Shown: positions 1 through 8,893, counted from the stretch's first letter. The stretch: 18,812 nucleotides of DNA from JAWXBG01 sp034439875 (GCA_034439875.1 JAWXBG010000063.1:1-18812), one strand, 5' to 3'. Notes: generated from the letters alone by a model not told the origin. Numbers and translations: made by a program.

Positions 1-7
1 CATCTTA

Positions 8-1027
8 CTACGAATTCTTCTTAAACTGCTCCAGAAATCTCATATCATTCTCGAAAAACATCCGAAGATCGTCGATCTGATAACGGAGCATTGCGATGCG
101 CTCGATACCCATTCCAAAAGCAAATCCAGAATATTTTTCCGGATCGATACCACTAGCCAAAAGAACTGCAGGGTCTACCATACCGCAACCCATGATCTCT
201 AACCAACCGGTTCCCTTGGTGATTCGGTAATCCGCTTCTGATTCCAATCCCCAGTAGACATCCATTTCGGCACTAGGTTCTGTGAAAGGAAAATATGAGG
301 GGCGAAGACGTATCTCCGCTTTACCAAAAAACTCTTTGACGAAATACAACAAAGTCTGCTTCATATCGGCAAAGGATATCCCTTCATCTATGTACAAACC
401 TTCTATCTGATGAAACTGACAATGTGCTCTGGCACTAACTGCTTCATTTCGAAAAACCCGTCCCGGCATTACAATGCGCAGAGGCGGCTTCGAAGATTCC
501 ATAGCGCGAACTTGAACACTGCTTGTATGCGTGCGCAACACCATGTCAGGATTTTTTTCTATGAAAAATGTATCCTGCATATCACGAGCTGGATGCTCCG
601 GTGGAAAATTCAATCCGGAAAATACATGCCAATCATCTTCAATCTCAGGTCCATCGGCAACGGTAAAACCTATTCGAGAAAAAATATCCAGAATGTCGCG
701 ACGAACCAGAGACAACGGGTGACGCGACCCCAATGGCAAGACACCCGATGGACGAGAATAATCCATTGATACATCAACGGATTTCCTATTGTGCTTTGAG
801 CCAGCTCCCAACTCATCCAATCGAGATTGAACTGTGTTCTTAAGAGTATTTAAAGCCTGTCCCACAGCCTTCTTTTCGGGCCCCGGGACAGACTTAAATT
901 CTTCAAAGAGATCATTGAGAATACCCTTGCGGCCCAGAAAGCGTATTCGAAACACTTCCACTTCCTGCGGGTCAATGTTTACGAAAGCCTTTGCTTCTTG
1001 AACTAAGGATGAAATTCTCTCAATCAT
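8..1027 (-). CDS. pheS: Phenylalanine--tRNA ligase alpha subunit
   Basis: Cytoplasmic class II aminoacyl-tRNA synthetase; the catalytic alpha chain of the PheS2-PheT2 tetramer that charges tRNA-Phe. The 339-residue length is normal for the family. An N-terminal helical arm (about residues 1-85) precedes the catalytic core. Visible are ARDMQDTFF (147-155), motif 2 around GRVFRNEAVSARAH (189-202), the substrate-pocket segment FTEPSAEMDV (248-257) and motif 3 GFAFGMGIERIAML (301-314). The ATG at 1027 lies 5 bases after the stop of the upstream cyclophilin gene, so the two are probably co-transcribed. pheT is not seen; in Bacteroidota it is often unlinked. The stop is 8 bases from the window edge. 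Identification is secure. Confidence 0.98.
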   Translation of the reverse strand: MIERISSLVQEAKAFVNIDPQEVEVFRIRFLGRKGILNDLFEEFKSVPGPEKKAVGQALNTLKNTVQSRLDELGAGSKHNRKSVDVSMDYSRPSGVLPLGSRHPLSLVRRDILDIFSRIGFTVADGPEIEDDWHVFSGLNFPPEHPARDMQDTFFIEKNPDMVLRTHTSSVQVRAMESSKPPLRIVMPGRVFRNEAVSARAHCQFHQIEGLYIDEGISFADMKQTLLYFVKEFFGKAEIRLRPSYFPFTEPSAEMDVYWGLESEADYRITKGTGWLEIMGCGMVDPAVLLASGIDPEKYSGFAFGMGIERIAMLRYQIDDLRMFFENDMRFLEQFKKNS

Positions 1028-1032
1028 AAAGC

Positions 1033-1827
1033 TTATTTAATCACTTCAATATTCATCATAATATCTTCCGAAGGACGATCACCTGGACGGACTTTCTGAG
1101 AAGCAATCTTATCAATTACATCCAATCCATAAATTACTTCTCCAAAAACCGTGTATTGGTTGTCCAAAAACGGGGTTCCTCCAACTTCAGCATATATCGC
1201 CCTTTGCTCGTCGGTAAGGGTGCGCATCAATTGCAATTGGGCTGGCTCTAGCTTTTGACCTTGAACGACATAGAACTGACTTCCGCTGCTCTTTTTCATT
1301 GGATTTACCTGATCACCTTGGCGTGCCGCACTCAATGCTCCCTTTTTGTGGATGAACTTTGGGTTGAATTCGGCATCAATTGTGAAGCCTGGTCCACCCG
1401 AACCTAACATTTTGTCGGCTGGGGCCCCCTTCGAATCTGGGTCTCCTCCTTGAATCATAAAATCGCGAATAACTCGGTGAAAAAGGAGTCCATTGTAAAA
1501 GCCCTCTTCCGCCAATTTCAAGAAATTATCTCTGTGTTTGGGGGTTTCATCGTAAAGGAGCACAATCATATCGCCAAAAGCGGTACTGATTCTCACCTTG
1601 GAACCCTTGACACTGCTTATTGCAGCTAGGGCTTCTTTGGAAATCGGTTGATTCATTGTTTGTGGGTTATTGGTACTTGTTTGTTCTTGATTTTCCTGCG
1701 ATTCTGCAGGCGTAGTTTGGGTTTCTGAAGACTCAGCTTGAGTCTTTTTTCCCTCGTTGCAACCTGACGCACTGCCCATGGCAATAACGATCATGCAACC
1801 AACAATAAAGGTGAGAAGTCTTTTCAT
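1033..1827 (-). CDS. Cyclophilin-type peptidyl-prolyl isomerase lipoprotein
   Basis: Predicted exported lipoprotein that catalyses cis-trans isomerisation of X-Pro bonds in envelope proteins. A hydrophobic signal segment ends in a lipobox ASGC with Cys23. A low-complexity linker rich in Gln, Glu, Thr and Ser (about 28-62) would hold the domain away from the membrane. The cyclophilin domain spans about 75-264, with FHRVIRDFMIQGGDP (116-130, containing the conserved catalytic Arg118), GSQFYVV (182-188) and the C-terminal VFGEVI-type strand (227-232). An insertion around 195-220 is longer than in minimal cyclophilins. It is upstream in a tight pair with pheS. Family and lipidation are clear; its substrates are unknown. 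Confidence 0.93.
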   Translation of the reverse strand: MKRLLTFIVGCMIVIAMGSASGCNEGKKTQAESSETQTTPAESQENQEQTSTNNPQTMNQPISKEALAAISSVKGSKVRISTAFGDMIVLLYDETPKHRDNFLKLAEEGFYNGLLFHRVIRDFMIQGGDPDSKGAPADKMLGSGGPGFTIDAEFNPKFIHKKGALSAARQGDQVNPMKKSSGSQFYVVQGQKLEPAQLQLMRTLTDEQRAIYAEVGGTPFLDNQYTVFGEVIYGLDVIDKIASQKVRPGDRPSEDIMMNIEVIK

Positions 1828-1909
1828 AGTAATTTTTTCGTTTCTTTGTATCTTTAACGTTTATAATTCCCATTGAACGGGTGGCGAAAATAAGAAATAC
1901 AACTCTCCC

Positions 1910-2293
1910 ATGAAATCAACTTTCTTGAAGCTTTTTACAGTTGGACTGGCTCTCTCCACAATAGCCTTATTCAGCGGATGTAAAAAGGACGCGGACACCA
2001 TAGCCACAATCATCGTTTTAAACGAAGATGGCTTGGTGGTGCCTGGCGCCACAGTGCGGTTATTCTCAAATCCATCTGAAAGTCCTCCACCTCCCAATGA
2101 ACTGAGGTTCGATACTACTGCTGTTACAAATGGTACAGGAAAGGTGACTTTCAACTTTTCCGATTTCTATAAAAAAGGTCAGGCTGGTTTTGCTGTTTTA
2201 GACATCGAAGCTAGCAAGGGAACCCTTTTCGGCTCGGGAATCATTAAAATTGAAGAAAAAGAGACCAACGAAGAGGTTATAACCATCGAATAA
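1910..2293 (+). CDS. Small lipoprotein with an Ig-like/carboxypeptidase-regulatory fold
   Basis: A 127-residue predicted lipoprotein of unknown function. The signal peptide ends with LFSGC (lipid-modified Cys24), followed by KKD as is common in Bacteroidota lipoproteins. The rest reads as a single beta-sandwich: a strand IATIIVLNEDG, then VPGATVRLF (44-52), a proline-rich turn SPPPP (58-62) and a C-terminal run of strands. The pattern 'D/EDGxxVPGAxVxLF...TNGTGKVTFNF' resembles carboxypeptidase-regulatory-like or Big domains found at the N-terminus of TonB receptors. It diverges from the cyclophilin gene across 82 bases and is followed by a good terminator. The gene is probably real; function is not assigned. 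Confidence 0.8.
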   Translation: MKSTFLKLFTVGLALSTIALFSGCKKDADTIATIIVLNEDGLVVPGATVRLFSNPSESPPPPNELRFDTTAVTNGTGKVTFNFSDFYKKGQAGFAVLDIEASKGTLFGSGIIKIEEKETNEEVITIE

Positions 2294-2317
2294 TACGGTT
2301 TCAAAATCAAATAGTGT

Positions 2318-2345
2318 AAATGGATCTCTCGGGATCCATTTTCTT
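2318..2345 (+). terminator. Intrinsic terminator after the small lipoprotein gene
   Basis: A perfect 9-bp stem, AAATGGATC (2318-2326) with GATCCATTT (2333-2341), loop TCTCGG, followed by a T-rich run ending at 2345. It starts 25 bases after the stop codon at 2293, so it fits as the end of that transcript. Confidence 0.75.
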
Positions 2346-2479
2346 TGCCATCAATCGTACGCTCCAATTCCTTAGAGCGCAATAGAAACATTTTCAAGGA
2401 TATTTTTCATGGCCACTATATAGAACTAGATTTCTATAATATCAAGAGCTTTGCGAAATTCTATCAATTGATTTCGGAT

Positions 2480-2487
2480 TATTTTTG
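2480..2487 (+). promoter_or_regulatory. Candidate -7 element of the tRNA-Pro promoter
   Basis: TATTTTTG matches the Bacteroidota -7 consensus TAnnTTTG at every fixed base. It would start transcription near 2493, about 7 bases before the mature tRNA 5' end. No TTTG is found at the ideal -33 spacing; the nearest, at 2450-2453, is 26 bases upstream. The call therefore rests on one element and its position. Confidence 0.45.
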
Positions 2488-2499
2488 CGCCTCCAAATT

Positions 2500-2572
2500 C
2501 GGGATGTAGCTCAGTTGGTAGAGTGCACGTCTGGGGGGCGTGAGGTCGCAGGTTCAAGTCCTGTCATCCCGA
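2500..2572 (+). tRNA. tRNA-Pro (anticodon GGG)
   Basis: A complete cloverleaf folds by eye. The acceptor stem CGGGATG (2500-2506) pairs with CATCCCG (2565-2571), discriminator A2572. The D-stem is GCTC/GAGT. The anticodon stem CACGT (2526-2530) pairs with GCGTG (2538-2542) around loop CTGGGGG, placing GGG at 2533-2535. The T-stem is GCAGG/CCTGT with loop TTCAAGT. The C1-G72 pair and A73 are typical proline identity features. CCA is not encoded, so it must be added after transcription. It reads CCC codons, and CCU by wobble. Confidence 0.96.
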
Positions 2573-2681
2573 CATTTTTCGTTCAGAATATTCGTGGCAT
2601 GGTCATATGGCCGAGCCATAAGGTCTTTTATCGCAACAGGTAGCGAAGCACTTCTTTCATCCTGTTCATTATTCCGCATCA

Positions 2682-2701
2682 TATACCTTATTCTAGGTAT
2701 A
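2682..2701 (+). promoter_or_regulatory. Possible operator: 7-6-7 inverted repeat
   Basis: TATACCT and AGGTATA are perfect 7-bp arms separated by six bases. The repeat lies 22 bases upstream of the candidate -7 element for the FecA-like receptor, a plausible place for a regulator to bind. It does not match the Fur 19-mer consensus. It might bind a DtxR/MntR-type or other regulator, but no specific regulator is supported. Confidence 0.3.
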
Positions 2702-2723
2702 GGAATGATCCTACAGCTGCCAA

Positions 2724-2731
2724 TAAGTTTG
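2724..2731 (+). promoter_or_regulatory. Candidate -7 element for the FecA-like receptor gene
   Basis: TAAGTTTG fits TAnnTTTG exactly. It would start transcription near 2736, giving a leader of about 25 bases to the ATG at 2761. No clear TTTG occurs at -33, so the promoter may be weak or need an activator. Confidence 0.42.
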
Positions 2732-2760
2732 CATCATTATTTAAAACAATTCTAAATAGA

Positions 2761-5433
2761 ATGAGCCGCTTCGGAACCTTCCTTTTTATCACTTTCTCCC
2801 TCGCTACATCATCAGCCTATTTTCAAGTAATCGAAATTTCAGGCAAAATCAGCAACAAGCTAGATCAAAGCTCTATTCCCTATGCCCTAATTCTGCTGAA
2901 CAACAATAACTCGGCTATGACCGATGAAAATGGAGCCTTCCAATTTTCGAGTGAACTCAATAGCGAATCAATGTTGACTATTCGTGTGTTGGGCTATGTT
3001 ACTTGGACACAAAAATTAAAAGCAAATGGAGGGGATAAGATCCAACTCGGAAATATCGAAATGCTTCCTTCTTCAACTCAAATCGCAGAAGTAGTCATTT
3101 CTTCTCAAAGAAACAATTACAAGTTTGGGATGAACGGAAGCAACTACATCATCACCAATTCATCTTTGCGTCGTTTTGAACCGATTAGCACAGAAGAAAT
3201 ATTAAAGCAGTCGCCGGGAGTAAATGTGAGCGGAGATATAGGTCTCAGCAACCGATTGAATGTTGGTATAAGAGGGTCATATCCACGTCGCTCGGCACAA
3301 ATCCTGCTTATGGAAGATGGAACACCGATTGCTCCTGCGCCTTATCTCGCGCCTGAAGCATATTACAATCCTCCTGCAGAAAGAATGGACGAGATTGAAG
3401 TAATTAAAGGAGCTGACATGTTGATGTACGGTTCAAATACGAGCTTTGGTGCGATCAATTATATCACTCGCAAACCACCGATCATTCCACAATTGAGATT
3501 GCAATTGACTTCTGGTGAACGCAATTATCAATCTCAATATCTATCATACGGAGGAATGTGGAAAAACACAGGCGCTGAAATTCAAGTGATGAATAAACAG
3601 TTTGACGGTTTTGTCGATAACAGTGGTTTTCATATATTCAACACCACGGCCAAACTCTATTCCGAACTTTCTTCGAAATCATCGGTCTATTTAAAACTGA
3701 ACTATCACAGAGAAAATGCAACGGCTACATACAACGGTATAACCCCCTTCACCTTCAGAACAGATCCTACACAAAATCCATTTGACGCCGACGACCTTGC
3801 CACAACTCGCATTGCTGCTGATCTCATTTTCAATACACAACCGATAGATGCTCTTGTATTATCTACTAAAATATACGCGCACCAATTCAATCGCGACTGG
3901 TGGAGACAAGAGGCTAGTCTTATCAAAGTTTCAGACGCAACAGGATATCTGGGAGAAAACATTTTCGAAGATCGCTATCAGTATTTGAATAACATCAATC
4001 CAACTTCTGATGACTTTATACGAGTTGGTAAAGTTTCTTCGGGTAATGAATTATCGAAAGCACGCAACAGAACTTTTCAGGTTGCAGGTATCCAACAAAC
4101 TGCCAAATATGATTGGAAAGGAAACGCAGTAAAAAACAATACCGAAATCCAACTGAGAGCTCATACAGAAAAATATAACAATCAAGAGTTCTTTGCCGAC
4201 TCCTCTAGATTTGCCCGCAGTGGTCGACTTATTTTGGATGAGGTTTTCACTCTTAATTCCCTTTCTGCGGCTGTAAAACATACCTCTCAATGGAATAGAA
4301 TAAGCATTAGTCCCATCGTAAGATTCGAGTTGATTGAAATGACACAACTAAATCTTCTCAATACAGCGCTTCAAACAGACAATGACGGATCTGATGGATT
4401 CGGTGAAGTGAACAATCAATTTTCTCAGATCATCCCGGCTATTTCATTGGCATATCAACTAAATAAAAGCAAATCATCGCAATTCTTCGCGGGCGCATAC
4501 AGAGGTTATTTATCTCCTACAACGGATGTAGGATTTCTCATGGTTGATGATGGTGATGTAAGTGCTCCAAATGGAACCAACAAACCGAACATGCTTCCTC
4601 AAATTAGCAACAACTTTGAAGCAGGAATCAGGGGAAGTATTTTGGGTGACAAATTGAATGGAGGTGTTACAGGATTTTCTAACACCCTAAAAAACTACTA
4701 CGCCGCTGGTCGCTCCACTGCATTTGAATCTCTTGGAAAAGTAAACATTAGTGGTATTGAAATTCAAGCGCAGTTGAACCTGCACTCGTTTCTTAAATGG
4801 CACGAACACAAATTAATTGCTGGCGTTTCGGGAAGCTTTATGCAGTCTGAAATAATGGCAGGAAAAGTGAACGATAGCGATCTCTTGAAAGCTAAACACA
4901 ACAATGCAAGTCGAGAAGAAGTAATTGAACTCATCAATGAATCTCGAAATGCATACGATGTTTACTTCGCAGGCATCAGTGGAGATAGCCTGATAACTCG
5001 CACCCTTGGAGTTGACGATTTCTCTTCCATCAAAACTCTAAATATGAATTTCGGAAATGGCTCACTCTCAGGAAAAGATGTGCCATATCTACCCCGTCAG
5101 ATCTGGAATTTTTCATTGACATATGAATACAAAGGATTGACAATCTCCGGAAATCTCAATCGAGTAGGAGCCCAATACACCGACTACATAAATCTAAATA
5201 CAGAAACAAGTGATGGTGCGTTAGGTAAACTCGATGGATATAGAACAGTTGACCTCACATGTGCCTATGAGTTTCACTTGCGCACTAGGCAACAAACCAA
5301 AATGGCCATTTTCTTATCCGGAAAAAATCTTACCGATGAAGTGTACAAAGCATCCCGACTTCACCGTGTTTCATCAGGAATCATGCCCGGAGGTTTCAGA
5401 CAATTCAATGCAGGTTTGAGAATTACGATATAA
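2761..5433 (+). CDS. TonB-dependent receptor, FecA-like (probable siderophore/ferric chelate)
   Basis: Outer-membrane, TonB-driven importer of 890 residues. Order: short signal peptide (about 1-21); carboxypeptidase-regulatory-like domain (about 24-103); TonB-box-like IAEVVIS (108-114); plug domain (about 120-240); 22-strand barrel to the C-terminus. The plug segment MEDGTPIAPAPYLAPEAYYN (184-203) and the following IEVIKGAD..MYGSNTSFGAINYITRKPP stretch resemble ferric-dicitrate receptor FecA, where the equivalent region reads DGIPVPFAPYGQP. Iron chelate uptake is therefore the best inference, but the substrate is unproven. A polar helical insertion lies around residues 705-755, probably an outer loop. 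No FecI/FecR pair is in the window. The ATG at 2761 follows a candidate promoter. Its end lies 10 bases from the converging DUF4249 gene. Confidence 0.92.
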   Translation: MSRFGTFLFITFSLATSSAYFQVIEISGKISNKLDQSSIPYALILLNNNNSAMTDENGAFQFSSELNSESMLTIRVLGYVTWTQKLKANGGDKIQLGNIEMLPSSTQIAEVVISSQRNNYKFGMNGSNYIITNSSLRRFEPISTEEILKQSPGVNVSGDIGLSNRLNVGIRGSYPRRSAQILLMEDGTPIAPAPYLAPEAYYNPPAERMDEIEVIKGADMLMYGSNTSFGAINYITRKPPIIPQLRLQLTSGERNYQSQYLSYGGMWKNTGAEIQVMNKQFDGFVDNSGFHIFNTTAKLYSELSSKSSVYLKLNYHRENATATYNGITPFTFRTDPTQNPFDADDLATTRIAADLIFNTQPIDALVLSTKIYAHQFNRDWWRQEASLIKVSDATGYLGENIFEDRYQYLNNINPTSDDFIRVGKVSSGNELSKARNRTFQVAGIQQTAKYDWKGNAVKNNTEIQLRAHTEKYNNQEFFADSSRFARSGRLILDEVFTLNSLSAAVKHTSQWNRISISPIVRFELIEMTQLNLLNTALQTDNDGSDGFGEVNNQFSQIIPAISLAYQLNKSKSSQFFAGAYRGYLSPTTDVGFLMVDDGDVSAPNGTNKPNMLPQISNNFEAGIRGSILGDKLNGGVTGFSNTLKNYYAAGRSTAFESLGKVNISGIEIQAQLNLHSFLKWHEHKLIAGVSGSFMQSEIMAGKVNDSDLLKAKHNNASREEVIELINESRNAYDVYFAGISGDSLITRTLGVDDFSSIKTLNMNFGNGSLSGKDVPYLPRQIWNFSLTYEYKGLTISGNLNRVGAQYTDYINLNTETSDGALGKLDGYRTVDLTCAYEFHLRTRQQTKMAIFLSGKNLTDEVYKASRLHRVSSGIMPGGFRQFNAGLRITI

Positions 5434-5443
5434 AAAAATCAGA

Positions 5444-6280
5444 CTAAAACTCTTCGTAGGAGCCATTGAATGAGCAAAAACAACCAAGGCCATTCTCCAC
5501 ATTTGTATACACTTGAACAGGTTCTGAGAAAGGGTCATCGCCCGAAATAAGACTTGAGGTCTTGTGATACCGATAGTACGTCTCATCCACATTTAAAAGA
5601 TAAACAGCATAGGGAATACCTTCTCCACTTATATCTGGTCCGTAGGAAGACAGATAAAGATTTTTTGAGATTTCTTCGCCATTATCCAATACATCCTTTA
5701 CATATTCATCTGCTCTCGCTAAATAGTCGATATTTTCTAGCCAATATAAAATAACCCTATAATAGTTCTCATTCAAATCACTGTCCATCCATTGAACATT
5801 ATAGCGGTATTCGTTTGTAGATTCTGAAAACTCCCCTCCTTGAAAAGATTGGTATCCTTCAAAAGTTGCAGAAGAAACTGATGGTGTTGCCAAAGGAACG
5901 GTTGTGCTCGCATAAACAGTAGGTAGTCCTGAAACAGCCACTTCCATATAATACGTTTCTCCAGCTACAATGGGGAAATCCAATTGGCTTACATAGTAAG
6001 CATATTGTTCTTCCACGTACGGAACCACGATCGTATCGGTAGCGCTCCAAAGCCGAACGATTGCATCCAATATAGGCTGCTCATCATCTTCTTCTTGTGT
6101 GCCAAAAAATGGTTTCGATTTACTCACTCCAATCAGCACAAAGTCGTCTTGTGGACTGATGGCACTAAAGATCACCAATTTAGGATCCACTTCCGGAACC
6201 TCTACATCTGCATCTCTAATGCAAGACTGAAGTGTAATAATGAATAAAAAAGGAACTAATATTTTAATAATTGCTCTCAT
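5444..6280 (-). CDS. DUF4249-family lipoprotein
   Basis: A 278-residue predicted lipoprotein; the signal peptide ends in LQSC with Cys20. The start of the mature protein, IRDADVEVPEVDPKLVIFSA with ISPQDDFVLIGVSKSKPFFG following, is the characteristic opening of the DUF4249 family. The C-terminus has the usual short 'NGLG.F' turn followed by FCSFNGSYEEF. DUF4249 genes in Bacteroidota commonly sit directly downstream of a TonB-dependent receptor with a carboxypeptidase-regulatory domain, as here. The usual inference is a surface or periplasmic partner of that receptor; no reaction is known. A 162-base spacer separates it from the receptor gene and contains palindromic repeats, so it may be read by partial read-through. 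Confidence 0.9.
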   Translation of the reverse strand: MRAIIKILVPFLFIITLQSCIRDADVEVPEVDPKLVIFSAISPQDDFVLIGVSKSKPFFGTQEEDDEQPILDAIVRLWSATDTIVVPYVEEQYAYYVSQLDFPIVAGETYYMEVAVSGLPTVYASTTVPLATPSVSSATFEGYQSFQGGEFSESTNEYRYNVQWMDSDLNENYYRVILYWLENIDYLARADEYVKDVLDNGEEISKNLYLSSYGPDISGEGIPYAVYLLNVDETYYRYHKTSSLISGDDPFSEPVQVYTNVENGLGCFCSFNGSYEEF

Positions 6281-6299
6281 AATATATACTTATGTTACT

Positions 6300-6360
6300 T
6301 CATAAATGGTGCATCGTGCATTGCGCAATGAAAGTCTGTTTTGGGTAATGCGCTGCAGTA
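6300..6360. repeat. Dispersed palindromic repeat words in the receptor-DUF4249 spacer
   Basis: CATTGCGCAATG at 6319-6330 is a perfect 12-base palindrome. AATGCGCTGCAG at 6347-6358 reappears inverted at 14681-14692, and GCGCTGCAGTA at 6350-6360 reappears at 14945-14955. The spacer thus shares vocabulary with the hairpin-rich region near 14.4-15.0 kb, as if both carry pieces of one genome-wide repeat family. Confidence 0.5.
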
Positions 6361-6442
6361 TCTTGAGTGTATAAAGTGGTAAATGTCGTGATGATTCATG
6401 TTTATTTCTATGTAGTGAAACGAAATTGGACTATTAACGGTA

Positions 6443-8818
6443 TTACCATTTATAAGTCCATGAAACACTTGGAATAATTGGGAACAAAGAAATTTGCTTT
6501 AAGTCCGTCCTAATCTCATCCGTGTTCTCATCATAATATGTATCGATGAAATAATAGTACGGATTCAAACGGCTGTATGCATTGTAGAGACCAAGCTCAA
6601 ATGTTCTTTCACAGGTTTTTTTCTGTTTGCGAAATTGAATACCTATATCCATCCGATGATATGGTTTCATTCTAAATCCGTTCTTCTCGCCAAAATCTTC
6701 TGCATTTACAAAGTCGCCAAACTGTGCTTCGGAAGAACTTCCAAAACCCGGTGTATGGCCATAAGTGTTGAACGAAGCCAACGGAAGAGAAATCGCTTGT
6801 CCGGTGCCATAAACCCATGTGCCAGAGAGAGTAATGTTGTCGTTAATCTTGTATATTAAAACAAGTGAGGCATCATGTCTTCTGTCATACCTAGCGAAGA
6901 ATTCTTTGCCGAAATTCAATTCATCGAACTGCATTTTTGTGTAAGAAAGTGTATAACCTATCCAACCCGTTAGTCTACCAAACTTCCTCTGAATAAACAA
7001 TTCGGCGCCATAGCTCCAACTCTTTCCTGCTGTTACATTCGCTTCCCAGTTCAGTGGCTCCGTACTTCCTGCTTCACCCAACTGCAAAAAAGATGCTCCA
7101 TCGCGATAAGCCACAGTGTTCTCCATCCACTTGTAATAGCCCTCAAGAGAAATCATAAGATTGAGTTTCGGTAGGTCTTTCGCTAATCCACCGGCCACTT
7201 GTTTTGAGTGCTGAGGCCGTAGATTTTTTGTAACAGGCACCCACAGATCAGTAGGCAAACCTGCCCCGGTATTCGACAAGAGCAGCAAATACTGATTCAT
7301 CGAAGCATAGCTAGCCTTAGCAGACAAATCTTTTCCGATCATATAACGCATGGATATCCTCGGCTCCGGTCTGAAATAACCCGTGTCTAATACATGATAA
7401 TGACTCAATCGGACCCCGGCATTTACTTTAAACTTGTTGGTAATACTCCAATCATCCTCAATGTAGATTCCACTTTCTGCAGAATAAATTTTCTCAGCGG
7501 AATTTTCCTCGTTGTAATCTTCACTAGATTTGATAACGATGGCACTGGGTTTAAATCTGTGAAGTGTTGAAGAGGCTCCCAATCGAATATAGTGCTTCGG
7601 ATTAGGTATGAAGTCCAGATCGTATTTCAAAATATAATCCCTGATCCCTGATCTATAGCGCAATTTCACAAAGTAATCTTCATCTTCTACTTCATCCGAA
7701 AAATCTATTCCAAATTGATAATTCGTAAAAATCAGTGAGGTGTTAGAAAACGTTTTGTCGTTGTGTATGCGATTCCACCTCAATGTTCCGGTAGCGTTGC
7801 CCCATTTAAAAGCCCCTTTAGATACATCCCCATCGCCTGCCAATTCTCGCACATAAAAACGATCCTTCCCAAAATAACTACTCACGTACAACTTGTTCTT
7901 ATCGTCGATCACGTGATGATATTTTGCATTGAAATCATAGAAATAATACCCACCTGTTCCCTCTCCCTCGGCAGCAGCTCTGATAAGTGGTTGCAAGAGA
8001 ATATCGATATAAGTTCTGCGACCCGAAATCAAAAATGAACTCTTGCCCTTTTTTACTGGCCCTTCAAGAGTAAATCTTGTAGAGATTAATCCAACGCCTA
8101 CTTCACCTGTCAACTCTTCTTTGTTCCCATCCTTCATTCTCATTTCTAATACAGATGATAGCCTTCCTCCATAGCGCGCAGGAAAACCTCCTTTGGTAAG
8201 TTCTACGCTCTTTAATGCATCTCCATTAAATAAAGAAAAGAAACCAAACAGGTGGTTCACATTGTAGACTGGTGCATCATCCAGAATAATGAGATTTTGA
8301 TCGGGACCGCCACCTCTGACGTAAAAACCTGTGCTCCCTTCACTACCCTTCTGCACACCGGGCATCAACTGCACGACTTTTAAAACATCCTTTTCACCCA
8401 AGAGCGCCGGAATATTCTTGATCTGATCGATCGGGATATCAATTGTACTCATTCTCGATTCCTCACTGATCTTCTCCTTTTTCTCAGCAGATACAACAAC
8501 CGTTTCAAGTTGACTGCTTCGTGTAAGATAAAAGTCGTGAATGATACTCCCTGTCAAGTCTACAGAAAATGCTTGTTCATCATATCCCACGTAAGAGCAC
8601 AACATTTTGTAGGACGCTGCGGGAAGGGTTATCGAATAAAATCCAAAGGCATTGGAACTTGCGCCTGTGTTTAGATCGGTGCATACTATCACCGCATTTG
8701 GTATAGTTTCCATACTACCACTCTCGTAAATAGTGCCACTCATGGTAAACTTTGCCAACTGTGCGGAAGTTTGAAAAGACAGCAATCCAAAGATGGAGAT
8801 AATCAGAATCTTGGTCAT
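6443..8818 (-). CDS. TonB-dependent receptor with carboxypeptidase-regulatory domain
   Basis: Outer-membrane TonB-dependent importer of unknown substrate, 791 residues from the chosen start. An open frame reaches back to 8908, but MTKILIISIFGLLSFQTSAQ at 8818 is a textbook signal peptide, and a good promoter at 8863-8893 starts transcription downstream of 8908. Domains: carboxypeptidase-regulatory-like (about 24-100), TonB-box-like ETVVVSA (105-111), plug (about 120-230) with GFYVRGGGPDQNLIILDDAP (164-183), then the barrel ending in an aromatic residue (VSWTYKW). The plug has the ASRSS-free 'DIPIDQIKNIPALLGEKDV' form usual in receptors paired with DUF4249. It is first in a presumed operon with that gene. 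The transported substrate cannot be told from sequence. Confidence 0.92.
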   Translation of the reverse strand: MTKILIISIFGLLSFQTSAQLAKFTMSGTIYESGSMETIPNAVIVCTDLNTGASSNAFGFYSITLPAASYKMLCSYVGYDEQAFSVDLTGSIIHDFYLTRSSQLETVVVSAEKKEKISEESRMSTIDIPIDQIKNIPALLGEKDVLKVVQLMPGVQKGSEGSTGFYVRGGGPDQNLIILDDAPVYNVNHLFGFFSLFNGDALKSVELTKGGFPARYGGRLSSVLEMRMKDGNKEELTGEVGVGLISTRFTLEGPVKKGKSSFLISGRRTYIDILLQPLIRAAAEGEGTGGYYFYDFNAKYHHVIDDKNKLYVSSYFGKDRFYVRELAGDGDVSKGAFKWGNATGTLRWNRIHNDKTFSNTSLIFTNYQFGIDFSDEVEDEDYFVKLRYRSGIRDYILKYDLDFIPNPKHYIRLGASSTLHRFKPSAIVIKSSEDYNEENSAEKIYSAESGIYIEDDWSITNKFKVNAGVRLSHYHVLDTGYFRPEPRISMRYMIGKDLSAKASYASMNQYLLLLSNTGAGLPTDLWVPVTKNLRPQHSKQVAGGLAKDLPKLNLMISLEGYYKWMENTVAYRDGASFLQLGEAGSTEPLNWEANVTAGKSWSYGAELFIQRKFGRLTGWIGYTLSYTKMQFDELNFGKEFFARYDRRHDASLVLIYKINDNITLSGTWVYGTGQAISLPLASFNTYGHTPGFGSSSEAQFGDFVNAEDFGEKNGFRMKPYHRMDIGIQFRKQKKTCERTFELGLYNAYSRLNPYYYFIDTYYDENTDEIRTDLKQISLFPIIPSVSWTYKW

Positions 8819-8862
8819 GTTTAAGTACATAAGTGCAATGATTTGGCCTTTTAAAACGGAAG

Positions 8863-8893
8863 CAAATAAATTAAGAAACCGCATTTGGTCAAA
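8863..8893 (-). promoter_or_regulatory. Promoter of the TonB receptor/DUF4249 unit
   Basis: Read on the minus strand: TTTG (8893-8890), a 19-base spacer, then TTTATTTG (8870-8863), matching the Bacteroidota -33/-7 pair TTTG and TAnnTTTG at 11 of 12 bases counting two free positions. Predicted start near 8857 gives a leader of about 40 bases to the ATG at 8818, and excludes the longer reading frame start at 8908. Confidence 0.6.

Noticed and set aside
2540..2755. 71-codon frame starting within the tRNA-Pro gene
   Set aside because: It begins inside the tRNA T-arm and continues through the promoter and operator region of the receptor; a common false frame after tRNAs.
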